Shown piece after piece: positions 17,619-25,987 of a stretch of DNA of 64,000 nt. Source of the stretch: an uncultured Helicobacter sp. (lineage in GTDB: Bacteria > Campylobacterota > Campylobacteria > Campylobacterales > Helicobacteraceae); assembly GCF_910577135.1 (NCBI RefSeq), contig NZ_CAJTLL010000001.1:62001-126000 (forward strand). Direction: 5' to 3'. Position 1 is the stretch's first letter. Every line of letters starts with the position of its first letter. A program made the position numbers and the translations under genes. Below the pieces are notes generated by a model. It saw only the letters and a program-made list of their open reading frames with translations. It was not told the origin of the DNA and did no database searches.

Positions 17619-18326
17619 GTGAAAAGCATTAATAAAAATAATGGATACAATCAAACGCTTAAATATGCTCAAGATGAGCTTGCCTTACAATATTTGCCTG
17701 CGGTAAAAAGTATGGCATTTCGCCTTAAAGAGAGATTGCCTAGCTCGATTGAAATGGCAGATTTGGTATCCATTGGCACAGAAGAGCTCATTAAGCTTGC
17801 ACGCAGATATGATAGCAATATCAATGATTCGTTTTGGGGTTTTGCAAAAACGCGGGTTAATGGCGCAATGCTAGATTATTTACGTAGTCTCGATGTTCTC
17901 TCCCGTGCTAATCGTAGATTGGTAAAACATATAGATTATGAAATTTCAAAATACTTTAATGATCATCAAGAAGAACCAAGCGATGAGTATTTAGCAAAGA
18001 TTCTCAATGAAGATGTGGCCAAAATAAAAGAGGCGCGTATAGCTTCTGATGTATACGCACTTGTGCCAATTGATGAGCAATATAATGCTATTTGTGCAGA
18101 AAACATCCTCGAAGATGTACAGCACGAAGAGCTTATGGAGATTATCCATAAGGTATTAAAAAAACTCAGTAGCAGGGAGCAAATGGTAATCCAGCTCTAC
18201 TACTTTGAAGAGCTTAGTCTAAAAGAGATTAGCGAGATTTTAGAAATTACAGAATCCCGCATTTCGCAAATTGCAAAAGAAGTGATTAAGAAGATTCGAC
18301 AAGCACTAGGAGATATAAATGGCTGA
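17619..18326 (+). CDS. fliA: RNA polymerase sigma factor FliA (sigma-28)
   Basis: FliA directs late flagellar genes such as flaA. The 235-residue protein has region 2 (MADLVSIGTEELIKLARRY, FWGFAKTRVNGAMLDYLRSLD) and region 4 with a helix-turn-helix (LSLKEISEILEITESRISQI). It starts with GTG, supported by AGGAGA eight bases earlier. Its 3' end overlaps fliM by eight bases, indicating coupled translation. Confidence 0.95.
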   Translation: MKSINKNNGYNQTLKYAQDELALQYLPAVKSMAFRLKERLPSSIEMADLVSIGTEELIKLARRYDSNINDSFWGFAKTRVNGAMLDYLRSLDVLSRANRRLVKHIDYEISKYFNDHQEEPSDEYLAKILNEDVAKIKEARIASDVYALVPIDEQYNAICAENILEDVQHEELMEIIHKVLKKLSSREQMVIQLYYFEELSLKEISEILEITESRISQIAKEVIKKIRQALGDING

Positions 18327-19380
18327 TATACTAAGTCAAGAAGAAATTGACGCCCTCTTAGAGGTTGTCGATGATGAGGGCGATACCGCCGAGATAGAAA
18401 AGCAGGATATCACACATCAAAAGCAAGTTACACTTTATGACTTCAAACGTCCCAATCGTGTGAGCAAAGAGCAGCTTCGCGCATTTAAGTCAATCCACGA
18501 TAAAATGGCACGTAGCCTTTCATCGCAAGTTTCTGCGGTAATGCGGAGTATTGTGGAGATTCAGCTTCATAGTGTGGATCAAATGACGTATGGGGAATTT
18601 TTGATGAGTTTGCCCTCACCCACGAGCTTTAATATTTTTTCAATGAAGCCACTGGAAGGGGCGGCAATTTTAGAAATAAATCCTAGCATTGCCTTCCCTA
18701 TGATTGATAGGCTTTTAGGCGGGAAGGGCGACCCTTATGAAAATTCCCGTGAATTTAGTGATATTGAGCTCAATCTCCTTGATACCCTCTTGCGGCAAAT
18801 TATGCAGAATCTTAAAGAGGCGTGGGCATCAATAACAGAAATTTATCCCTCCGTAGATGCTAAAGAATCTAGCCCTAATGTCGTGCAAATCGTAGCACAA
18901 AACGAAATTGTGATTATGGTGGTGATGGAAATTATCATCGGGCATAGTAGCGGTATGATGAGCCTTTGCTATCCTGTGATTTCCCTAGAAACAGTGCTTT
19001 CGCGTTTAGCAAGTCGTGATTTAATGCTCAGCGATACAAGCTCAAAGAAAAGCCGCAACAAAGAGCTTCAAGCCTTGATTGCTGGGGCGAATGTCATTGT
19101 TAGTGGATATTTGGGGAATGCTACGCTCACATTAAAAGAAGTCTTGGATTTACAAGTAGGTGATATTGTGCGGCTTGATAGGGCGGCTGATGATACGATA
19201 CTTGTTTCTGTTGATGGGCGTGAAAGATATATAGCGACTATTGGATTGCAACGTTACCGCAAAACCCTGCAGATTCAAGAGGTTATCAAAACAGAAAAAG
19301 ACCAAGTCAAAGAAGTGCTTGAAATGCTTGAAGCACAACGTAAAAATAGAATAGCCGATATCGCAGAGGAGGGAGAATGA
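18319..19380 (+). CDS. fliM: Flagellar motor switch protein FliM
   Basis: FliM (353 residues) forms the C ring and binds CheY-P through its N-terminal peptide, which is visible here as LSQEEIDALLE. The middle CheC-like domain (about 45-230) has EFLMSLPSP and LLGGKGDP, and the C-terminal SpoA/FliN domain (about 255-340) has LQVGDIVRLDRAADD. It overlaps both neighbours, fliA by 8 and fliY by 4 bases. Confidence 0.96.
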   Translation: MADILSQEEIDALLEVVDDEGDTAEIEKQDITHQKQVTLYDFKRPNRVSKEQLRAFKSIHDKMARSLSSQVSAVMRSIVEIQLHSVDQMTYGEFLMSLPSPTSFNIFSMKPLEGAAILEINPSIAFPMIDRLLGGKGDPYENSREFSDIELNLLDTLLRQIMQNLKEAWASITEIYPSVDAKESSPNVVQIVAQNEIVIMVVMEIIIGHSSGMMSLCYPVISLETVLSRLASRDLMLSDTSSKKSRNKELQALIAGANVIVSGYLGNATLTLKEVLDLQVGDIVRLDRAADDTILVSVDGRERYIATIGLQRYRKTLQIQEVIKTEKDQVKEVLEMLEAQRKNRIADIAEEGE

Positions 19381-20219
19381 AAGCATTTATAGATTTAATT
19401 ATCGCTGAAACGACTGCCACTATTGAGGGTTTGATGGGCAAAACACCCAATGTAACACACACAAGCGATAGCGATGTAAGCCTTGAGAATCTCCCTGCGT
19501 CCTATGCAATAAGCTACATCACAGTAAGCGGTGATGGGAATGGCGAACTTGGTATGATTGTACCTGTAGAAATGGCAACAGCGCTCGCTGATATGATGCT
19601 TGGCGGTGATGGAGAAGCAAAAAATGAAATGAGCGATGATGATTTAGATGCGATAAAAGAAATTAGCTCTAATATTTTTGGTGCTATCTCCACATCACTT
19701 AATGCACAAAAAGAACTGCCAAAGCTTAATTTTAACTGCACCAATATTGAATTTATCACTCAAGATATAGAACTATCTCGCTTTAATAAAGCCTATGTTT
19801 TTAACTTTTTATTAGAACCTATTCAATCAAGTTTTATCGTTTTGGCAAATGCAGATTTTGCAAACTTATTTGAAACCAATACTCGGCAGAGTGCGCAAGA
19901 TACAAATACAGAATCTACCTCCGCACAAACTAATCATATACTTTCACCCACAGAATTTAAAAATATTAATATGATTTTAGACGTGCGCCTCAATGTCAAA
20001 GTGCGTATTGGGCAAAAACGAATGCTCCTTAAAGATGTGATAGCAATGGACATTGGGAGTGTGATAGAGCTTAATCAACTCGCTAATGATCCATTAGAAA
20101 TTCTTGTTGATGATAAGGTGATTGCTAAAGGAGAGGTGGTGATTGTCGATGGGAACTTTGGAATACAGATTACTGACATTGGCACTAAGCGCGATAGACT
20201 AGAGCAGCTAAGAGGCTAG
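19377..20219 (+). CDS. fliY: Flagellar motor switch protein FliY/FliN type
   Basis: 280 residues: an N-terminal CheC/CheX-like part (MADMMLGGDGEAKNEM and the following DAIKEISSNIFGAIS), a polar linker (about 180-200) and a C-terminal SpoA domain (DVRLNVKVRIGQKRMLLKDV, ELNQLANDPLEI, VIVDGNFGIQIT). This is the FliY layout of Helicobacter, where FliY coexists with FliN. It is the last gene of the operon; a short hairpin overlaps its stop codon. Confidence 0.92.
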   Translation: MKAFIDLIIAETTATIEGLMGKTPNVTHTSDSDVSLENLPASYAISYITVSGDGNGELGMIVPVEMATALADMMLGGDGEAKNEMSDDDLDAIKEISSNIFGAISTSLNAQKELPKLNFNCTNIEFITQDIELSRFNKAYVFNFLLEPIQSSFIVLANADFANLFETNTRQSAQDTNTESTSAQTNHILSPTEFKNINMILDVRLNVKVRIGQKRMLLKDVIAMDIGSVIELNQLANDPLEILVDDKVIAKGEVVIVDGNFGIQITDIGTKRDRLEQLRG

Positions 20220-20240
20220 CAAATCACTGACAAACTAGCC
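20214..20240 (+). terminator. Weak hairpin at the end of the fliY operon
   Basis: GGCTAG and CTAGCC form a 6-bp stem with a 15-base loop across the fliY stop. There is no T-run, so termination is uncertain. The remaining 240 bases to the methyltransferase gene show no gene. Confidence 0.25.
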
Positions 20241-20480
20241 GATAAACGAGAGTTTATACCCAGCTCCTTTAAAACAAAGACAACCTTTTATTTTAAAATC
20301 TTTCTTACCTAAACTTAAACTTTAAGAAAATAATCTTACTCAATTGCCCGCTTACCCCTACTAAGATAAATCTTACAAAACAATGCAAAAAATCTTTTTT
20401 GATTTACTCATTATGTTAAAGAGCGCTCCATTCGCGCCTATACTCATCTCTACATTATAAGTAGGCTTTAAAGGATATGC

Positions 20481-21401
20481 CTATATTCTCCCCTTTACCT
20501 CCATCACTCGCTTTTTGGCAAACTTAAAATATGCCTCCTCAATCTCAAATCCTATAAATCTGCGCTTGTTTTGCAATGCCGCAAGTGCTGTCGCACCAGA
20601 GCCGCAAAAGGGGTCAAGCACGAGATGGTTTTCTTGCGTAAAAAGGCGGATAAGATGAGAGAGGAGCTTTATAGGCTTAGGGGTTAGATGAGGGGTTTTT
20701 GCTTTGCTTTCACTTTTGCGACTGTGCTTTGAGACTTCCATCACATTACCCGGAAATTTACCATCTAAACTTGCTTTTGTGTCAATTAATCCTAGCTTAT
20801 ATTCCTGCCAATTTTGCAAAAAAGTGCCGTTTTTGGGCTTTTGTGCCATTACCATAGGTTCAATTTGTGGCTTTAACTGCGGAGTTTTGTATCCCTCTAG
20901 CTCTGCTATTAATGCCGCCTTTTGTGCCGCACTTAAATGCTTATCTTTTTTGATAAAATGGCTCTGTGAGAATGCCTTTGCCTGTCCCTCATATTTCCAC
21001 ACGAGCATATCGCGGATTTCAAATCCCGCTACATCGATACTCATCGCCATTGCGTGATAGAGCCTTGCTTGTGAAAAGACAATGCAGAATCCTCCGGGCT
21101 TTAAGATTCTATAAAATTCCTTAGCGATAGGATTCATAAATGCCTGTAATCTTGTGCTTTGATTCTTATCAAACTTCATTCCCACAGGTAGCCCGCCAAT
21201 CACTCCAGATTTTAAAGCCTTGTTTTTAAGATTTTTATCATTCCATTCACTTCCCATTCCGTCAATAAAATAAGGTGGGTCAGTGATGATACAATCAATA
21301 GAATTTTCTGCAAGTTCTTTTAAGGCTATGCGACAATCTTTGCAATAAATTTGACAATTTTCATCTATCAATTCTAAATTCTCAAATATTTTTGTCATCA
21401 C
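20481..21401 (-). CDS. Site-specific DNA methyltransferase (DPPY type), orphan
   Basis: 306 residues. The catalytic motif IV (ITDPPYFIDG) is at about residues 40-49 and the AdoMet motif I (LDPFCGSGATALAALQ) is near residue 268, an order typical of beta-class amino-methyltransferases of adenine-N6 or cytosine-N4. No restriction endonuclease gene is adjacent, so it is an orphan or regulatory methylase, or the remainder of a restriction system. The target sequence cannot be deduced. Downstream genes are on other units, and an accessory-looking gap lies upstream. Confidence 0.88.
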   Translation of the reverse strand: MMTKIFENLELIDENCQIYCKDCRIALKELAENSIDCIITDPPYFIDGMGSEWNDKNLKNKALKSGVIGGLPVGMKFDKNQSTRLQAFMNPIAKEFYRILKPGGFCIVFSQARLYHAMAMSIDVAGFEIRDMLVWKYEGQAKAFSQSHFIKKDKHLSAAQKAALIAELEGYKTPQLKPQIEPMVMAQKPKNGTFLQNWQEYKLGLIDTKASLDGKFPGNVMEVSKHSRKSESKAKTPHLTPKPIKLLSHLIRLFTQENHLVLDPFCGSGATALAALQNKRRFIGFEIEEAYFKFAKKRVMEVKGRI

Positions 21402-21474
21402 CTCTCCTTATTTTTCATTAAATATACCATTTTGCTTTTACAAAATTCTTTTTATTAAAAACTGCTATTTTCAA

Positions 21475-21489
21475 GCACTTTCAAAGTGC
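21475..21489. repeat. Perfect 15-base palindrome in AT-rich gap
   Basis: GCACTTTCAAAGTGC lies 74 bases upstream of the methyltransferase start and 180 bases beyond the DHFR-like gene's end. It could be an operator for the methyltransferase or part of a terminator; it lacks a T-run immediately after the stem. Confidence 0.35.
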
Positions 21490-21667
21490 GGTAGTTGCTT
21501 TGAGTTTTGTTAAAATCGTATTAAGCAACATTGGCTACATCACCTTAAAATCACAAAATTTGTGCAACCATTTAATATTATAATAAATATAGTTTTAACT
21601 TAATAATATAAATAATATATTTAATTAAAGATAGCAACAAAAGACACAAAAAGCAAAAAACTAGAAG

Positions 21668-22204
21668 TTATCTTCGTGTATAGATTAAATCTGTCATACC
21701 ATTATATGAGCGTGTACTAAGCAATCTTAGCCTAATCTCATATTTTGTATTTTCAAAAAGCCTAATACCTGAACCCAAAATTGTGGGAATGATTGTAATA
21801 TAATAATAATCAATCAAATCCTCCCTCACCAACTGCTGAATGAGATTTGCGCCACCACATATCCAAACATCTTTTCCATCTTCTTCTCGCAGTTTCTTTA
21901 CCAACTCAACAGGACTTTCATCAGTAAAACAGATATTATCACAAGATACACATTTCTTGTGCGTTATGACATAGCTTATAAACTCATCATAAACCCATTT
22001 TTCGGCGGAAAGTTCAGTAATGATGTGATAATATGTATTCCACCCCATCAAAATAGTATCAATATCTTTCACAAAGCTAGAATATGAATCGATATTCTCA
22101 TCATCATTGCCCTGTCCAACTAGCCAATCAACACCGCCTTTGCTATCTGCAATATATCCATCAAGGCTCATCGCAATAAATAAACGGATTTTTCTCATTT
22201 GCAT
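21668..22204 (-). CDS. Dihydrofolate-reductase-fold protein (RibD C-terminal domain family)
   Basis: 178 residues starting with RKIRLFIAMSLDGYIAD, the typical DHFR/RibD-C opening. It has GWNTYYHII (from MGxxTY), VWICGGANLIQQLV for the NADPH site, and ends with the usual strand. Stand-alone proteins like this (YyaP/YwjB type) are uncharacterised reductases, or occasionally trimethoprim-insensitive DHFRs. AT-rich flanks and its place between an orphan methylase and a broken repair gene suggest acquired DNA. Confidence 0.82.
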   Translation of the reverse strand: MQMRKIRLFIAMSLDGYIADSKGGVDWLVGQGNDDENIDSYSSFVKDIDTILMGWNTYYHIITELSAEKWVYDEFISYVITHKKCVSCDNICFTDESPVELVKKLREEDGKDVWICGGANLIQQLVREDLIDYYYITIIPTILGSGIRLFENTKYEIRLRLLSTRSYNGMTDLIYTRR

Positions 22205-22372
22205 ATCTCTCCAAATCCTAATTCCGCTCTATTTCAGCTTAAAAATTGCTTCTTTCAGGTATATAAAGCTTCCCCGATCAATAGTTTGTTTAGTATTTAA
22301 ATGCGTTTACATTCTTATCAATTTAACTTTTTCTTTTTGCTTATTATATCCTTTTGCTTTTATAAAATTCTT

Positions 22373-22832
22373 TTACAAATTTATCTCAATATACTTGCCC
22401 GCTTCTTTGATACTTAAAAACTGAAAGGGAATCTTTGTATTTTTGCAAAAATGCGCTTATCCATTGTGGGTTATACTTACTAAAATCACACAAAGCCCAG
22501 CCAATAACCTTATTGATGAAAGGTTCCTTGTGATTGAGATTATTTATTATGATAGATTCTAAAAGTTGCGTATTTGTGCGCTCTTTGCGTAAAAGTTGGT
22601 GCAAAATAGCTATGCGCCTTAACCAGATATTACTATCCTTTGAGTATTCTAGCAATGTTGCATTCACACTTTCATCTTGCAAATCCTTAAAATAACCCCT
22701 TGAAATGCTTTTCTTAGCTTACTTTGTATATCTAAAAATACAAATTGACTTTTCATTTTAACCATTAGGGCTGCAATTTGTGGGTTTTGATGAGCTTTAA
22801 AGATGCTTAAAAGGGCGTTTATCAAGATTCAT
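22373..22832 (-). pseudogene. Broken AlkD-like DNA alkylation repair gene
   Basis: A 98-codon ORF (22386-22682) carries the AlkD core NIWLRRIAILHQLL and FINKVIGWALCDFSKYNP, but lacks the N-terminal half. Upstream, an ATG at 22832 with AAGGA gives MNL; one extra base then shifts the frame into INALLSIFKAHQNPQIAALM and KSQFVFLDIQSKLRKAF, the family's N terminus. The roughly 80 residues expected between these parts are missing. Near the 3' end an A-run shifts the frame again: the alternate frame gives SIKEAGKYIEINL and a stop at 22373, the normal C terminus. Three lesions in one gene make it a pseudogene. The family assignment is by motif. Confidence 0.8.
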
Positions 22833-22914
22833 TGCTTATCAAATTCCTTATAATTTTTTCAAGATTATATCAACTTTGTTTTTATAAAATACTAATTATT
22901 TTAAGGAAAATTTA

Positions 22915-24228
22915 ATGCAAAATCTAGCTTTAAATCCAAACAATCAAGATTTAAAAAACCTCGATTTAGCACATATTTGGCATCCTTGCACCCAGATGAA
23001 AGACCACGAAAATATCCCGCTAATCCCTATCAAAAAAGCAGACGGAATGTATTTGTATGATTTTGATGGGGCAAGGTATATGGATTGCGTAAGCTCGTGG
23101 TGGGTCAATCTTTTCGGGCATTGCAACGCACAAATCGCAGCAGCGATCAAAAGTCAAGTTGATGAATTAGCTCATATTATCTTAGCAGGATTCTCACACG
23201 AGCCTATTATTCGCCTTTCTCAAAGGCTTTGCAAGCTTACAAACTTTGATAAATGCTTTTATGCGGATAATGGCTCAAGTGCGATTGAAGTAGCGCTGAA
23301 AATGAGTTTTCACTATCATCTTAACACAAGCAAAAAGAAAAATAAATTCCTAGCGCTTAGCAATGCCTATCACGGTGAGACTTTGGGGGCTTTAAGCGTA
23401 GGTGATGTGAGTTTGTATAAGGATACTTATGCACCCTTGCTTTTAGAGTGCCTGACAACGCCCATGCCAAGCGGAGAGGACTTTGAAAAAGAGCTTAAAG
23501 CCTTAGAATCTATACTTCAAACACGCGCGGAGGAGCTTTGTGCCTTTATCTTAGAGCCTTTGATTCAATGTGCAGGAAATATGAATATGTATAGTGCGGC
23601 TTTTATCGATGAGGCGATTAAATTATGCCATCAATTTGGGGTGCAAGTGATTTTTGATGAAATCGCTGTGGGCTTTGGACGCAGTGGCAGTATGTTTGCA
23701 ATGGAGCAATGCAGGGAAAAACCAGATTTTTTATGTCTCTCTAAAGGCATTACGGGCGGATTTTTACCTTTGTCTGTGGTACTAGTAAAAGATGAAATAT
23801 ATAATGCCTTTTATGCAGAATATGAAAGCAATAAAGCCTTTTTGCATTCACACTCTTATACGGGCAATGCCTTAGCGTGTAGTGCGGCAAATGCGGTGCT
23901 CGATATTTTTGAAATGCAAAATGTGGTGGCAAAAAATAAGGAAATGTCAAAATATATCGCCGATGAATTTCAATCTTTAAAAGATTTTCATTTTTTAGGA
24001 AATTTTCGCCAAAAGGGAATGATATATGCCTTTGATATTTTGCAAAGCCCTTACAAAAGAGCGGGGCTTGAGGTGTTTAAAAGGGCTTTAAAAAAGGAGC
24101 TTTTATTGCGTCCGCTTGGAAATACGATTTATTTTATGCCTCCTTATATCATCACTAAAGAGCAGGTGCGCTATGTGAGGGAGAGCTTGGAAGCAATATT
24201 TAGGGGGTTTAAAACTCAACTTTTATAG
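22915..24228 (+). CDS. bioA: Adenosylmethionine-8-amino-7-oxononanoate aminotransferase
   Basis: BioA is a PLP enzyme that makes 7,8-diaminopelargonic acid from KAPA using S-adenosylmethionine as amino donor, in biotin synthesis. Of its 437 residues, [12 protein letters not shown] at the N terminus, [48 protein letters not shown] and the PLP lysine block [12 protein letters not shown] are all present. AAGGAAAA precedes the start. bioD lies 18 kb away at 41.1 kb, so the pathway is scattered. Confidence 0.96.
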   Translation: MQNLALNPNNQDLKNLDLAHIWHPCTQMKDHENIPLIPIKKADGMYLYDFDGARYMDCVSSWWVNLFGHCNAQIAAAIKSQVDELAHIILAGFSHEPIIRLSQRLCKLTNFDKCFYADNGSSAIEVALKMSFHYHLNTSKKKNKFLALSNAYHGETLGALSVGDVSLYKDTYAPLLLECLTTPMPSGEDFEKELKALESILQTRAEELCAFILEPLIQCAGNMNMYSAAFIDEAIKLCHQFGVQVIFDEIAVGFGRSGSMFAMEQCREKPDFLCLSKGITGGFLPLSVVLVKDEIYNAFYAEYESNKAFLHSHSYTGNALACSAANAVLDIFEMQNVVAKNKEMSKYIADEFQSLKDFHFLGNFRQKGMIYAFDILQSPYKRAGLEVFKRALKKELLLRPLGNTIYFMPPYIITKEQVRYVRESLEAIFRGFKTQLL

Positions 24229-24347
24229 ATTTCACCTATTTTTAAGAAATCTAAAAAATAAAATTCTCTTAAATGCAATGCAGCTTCTTCTTACTGATTA
24301 TAGCTAAAGTCTCTTATCCCCATATTCTAATTTATAAAGAATAATTA

Positions 24348-25136
24348 TTATCGCTTCAAGCTATTGACCGTTTGCAGCATAGAATCTGCAGTTTGAATCG
24401 TTTTTGAATTTGCTTCGTAGGCTCTTTGCCCGGTAATTAAATCTGTCATTTCTTCAACCAACTTTACATTGCTGATTTCTAAAAATCCCTGTCTTAATTG
24501 CCCAAAGCCATCGAGTCCTGCTACTCCAGCTATGGGATCGCCTGAAGCATTGGTATTAATAAATAAATTGTCACCCAAAGAGTGTAAACCCGCAGGGTTA
24601 ATGAAATTTACAATTTCAATTTGTCCTAAAATATTCACTTCCGTTTCATTCCCCTCAACCACACTCACCGTCCCATCAGTGCCAATATTGATTTGTGTCG
24701 CTCCCTCAGGTATAGTAATTTCAGGTATTAAACGATAACCATCGGCATTGACTACATTGCCTTCATTATCAAGCTTAAAACTCCCTGCACGTGTATAGGC
24801 AATATTCCCATCAGGAAGCTCGATTTGGAAGAATCCATTGCCTTGAATGGCAATATCAAGATTGTTTTCTGTCTCTTTTGGGTGCCCTTGAGAAAACATC
24901 TTTTGAATTGCCACAGGACGTACACCAATGCCTACCTCAATACCTGTGGGAGAGATAGTCGTCTCGCTCGTGCTTGTGCCTGCATATTGCAACACTTGAT
25001 AAAACAAATCGGCAAATTCCGCCCTCTGCTTTTTGTAGCCAGTGGTATTGACATTGGCGATATTATTTGATGTCGTATCGATTTGTAACTGCTGCCCTAG
25101 CATACCTGTGGTGGCAGTATAGAGAGACCTCATCAT
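24348..25136 (-). CDS. flgG: Flagellar distal rod protein FlgG
   Basis: FlgG builds the distal rod. The N terminus MMRSLYTATTGMLGQQLQID plus NNIANVNTTGYKKQRAEF is the rod/hook family signature, GNGFFQIELPDG follows, and the C-terminal helix ends in MTDLITGQRAYEANSKTIQ. A longer ORF reaches 25238, but the ATG at 25136 has AAAGGA before it, matches family N termini and gives 262 residues, the H. pylori length. The sigma-54 promoter at 25187-25202 would give a leader of about 42 bases. Confidence 0.95.
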   Translation of the reverse strand: MMRSLYTATTGMLGQQLQIDTTSNNIANVNTTGYKKQRAEFADLFYQVLQYAGTSTSETTISPTGIEVGIGVRPVAIQKMFSQGHPKETENNLDIAIQGNGFFQIELPDGNIAYTRAGSFKLDNEGNVVNADGYRLIPEITIPEGATQINIGTDGTVSVVEGNETEVNILGQIEIVNFINPAGLHSLGDNLFINTNASGDPIAGVAGLDGFGQLRQGFLEISNVKLVEEMTDLITGQRAYEANSKTIQTADSMLQTVNSLKR

Positions 25137-25186
25137 TGTGCTATCCTTTGCATTTAGAATCTTGTGCGTTTTTATGCATATCTTTA

Positions 25187-25202
25187 AAGCAAATGTGATT
25201 CC
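25187..25202 (-). promoter_or_regulatory. Sigma-54 promoter of flgG
   Basis: On the minus strand GGAATCACATTTGCTT fits the Campylobacterales RpoN consensus GGAA-N6-TTGCTT exactly, with the GG-N10-GC spacing required for -24/-12. It lies inside the longer upstream ORF extension, which supports the later flgG start. Confidence 0.85.
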
Positions 25203-25286
25203 ATAAAATATATTTTCTAATTTTCTAAGCTCTATCAAGTTAGAATACCTTTAATTTTTTAGATGAACAATAGGGCAAGGAGAAAT

Positions 25287-25928
25287 ATGCTCATTACTAC
25301 ACTTTATGTGATTGCCATCACAGCTGAAGGTATGACAGGCGCACTTGCCGCAGGAAAGCATAAAATGGACCTTTTTGGCGTGATGTTTATCGCGCTTGTT
25401 ACGGCTATTGGCGGAGGCTCTATTCGTGATATTCTATTGGAGCATTATCCGCTCACTTGGGTGGCTCACCCTCAATATATTGTGCTTATTTGTGTTGCTG
25501 CACTACTTACGACAAAAGTCCCCCGCGTAGTGGCACGTTCAGAAAATGTATTTTTAACACTCGATGCAGTGGGGTTGGTTGTCTTTAGCATTTTGGGCGC
25601 ACAGGTGGCTATTGATAAGGGTTATGGCTTTATTATCGCGGTCAGCGCGGCGGTGATCACAGGAGTGTTTGGCGGGATTTTACGTGATATTTTATGTATG
25701 CGGATTCCCCTTGTGTTTCAAAAAGAAATTTACGCAGGAATTGCCATTATCGCTGGAGCGATTTATTACGCACTGCTTGAATATATTAAACTTGATATAA
25801 TGCTTGCAACACTCATTACCTTAGCTATTGGTGTGAGTGCAAGACTACTCGCAATTTTTTATAAGCTCTCTTTGCCTGTATTTACTTATAGCGAGGAAGA
25901 AGACAAGGACACAAATAAGCCCTTATGA
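25287..25928 (+). CDS. TRIC-type cation channel family (UPF0126/YicG) membrane protein
   Basis: About seven transmembrane helices arranged as two repeats, each with a glycine-rich motif: [13 protein letters not shown] and [11 protein letters not shown]. This is the bacterial TRIC/UPF0126 signature; such proteins form trimeric cation-permeable channels. AAGGAG lies directly before the ATG at 25287 (213 residues) rather than the ATG at 25263, so I chose the later start. It lies just upstream of dnaX, an arrangement I also recall from H. pylori. Confidence 0.85.
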   Translation: MLITTLYVIAITAEGMTGALAAGKHKMDLFGVMFIALVTAIGGGSIRDILLEHYPLTWVAHPQYIVLICVAALLTTKVPRVVARSENVFLTLDAVGLVVFSILGAQVAIDKGYGFIIAVSAAVITGVFGGILRDILCMRIPLVFQKEIYAGIAIIAGAIYYALLEYIKLDIMLATLITLAIGVSARLLAIFYKLSLPVFTYSEEEDKDTNKPL

Positions 25929-25987
25929 TACTTTTAGATTCTTTTTATACAATGCTATTTTTAGTTTGTTTCATTAGAGGATAAATA

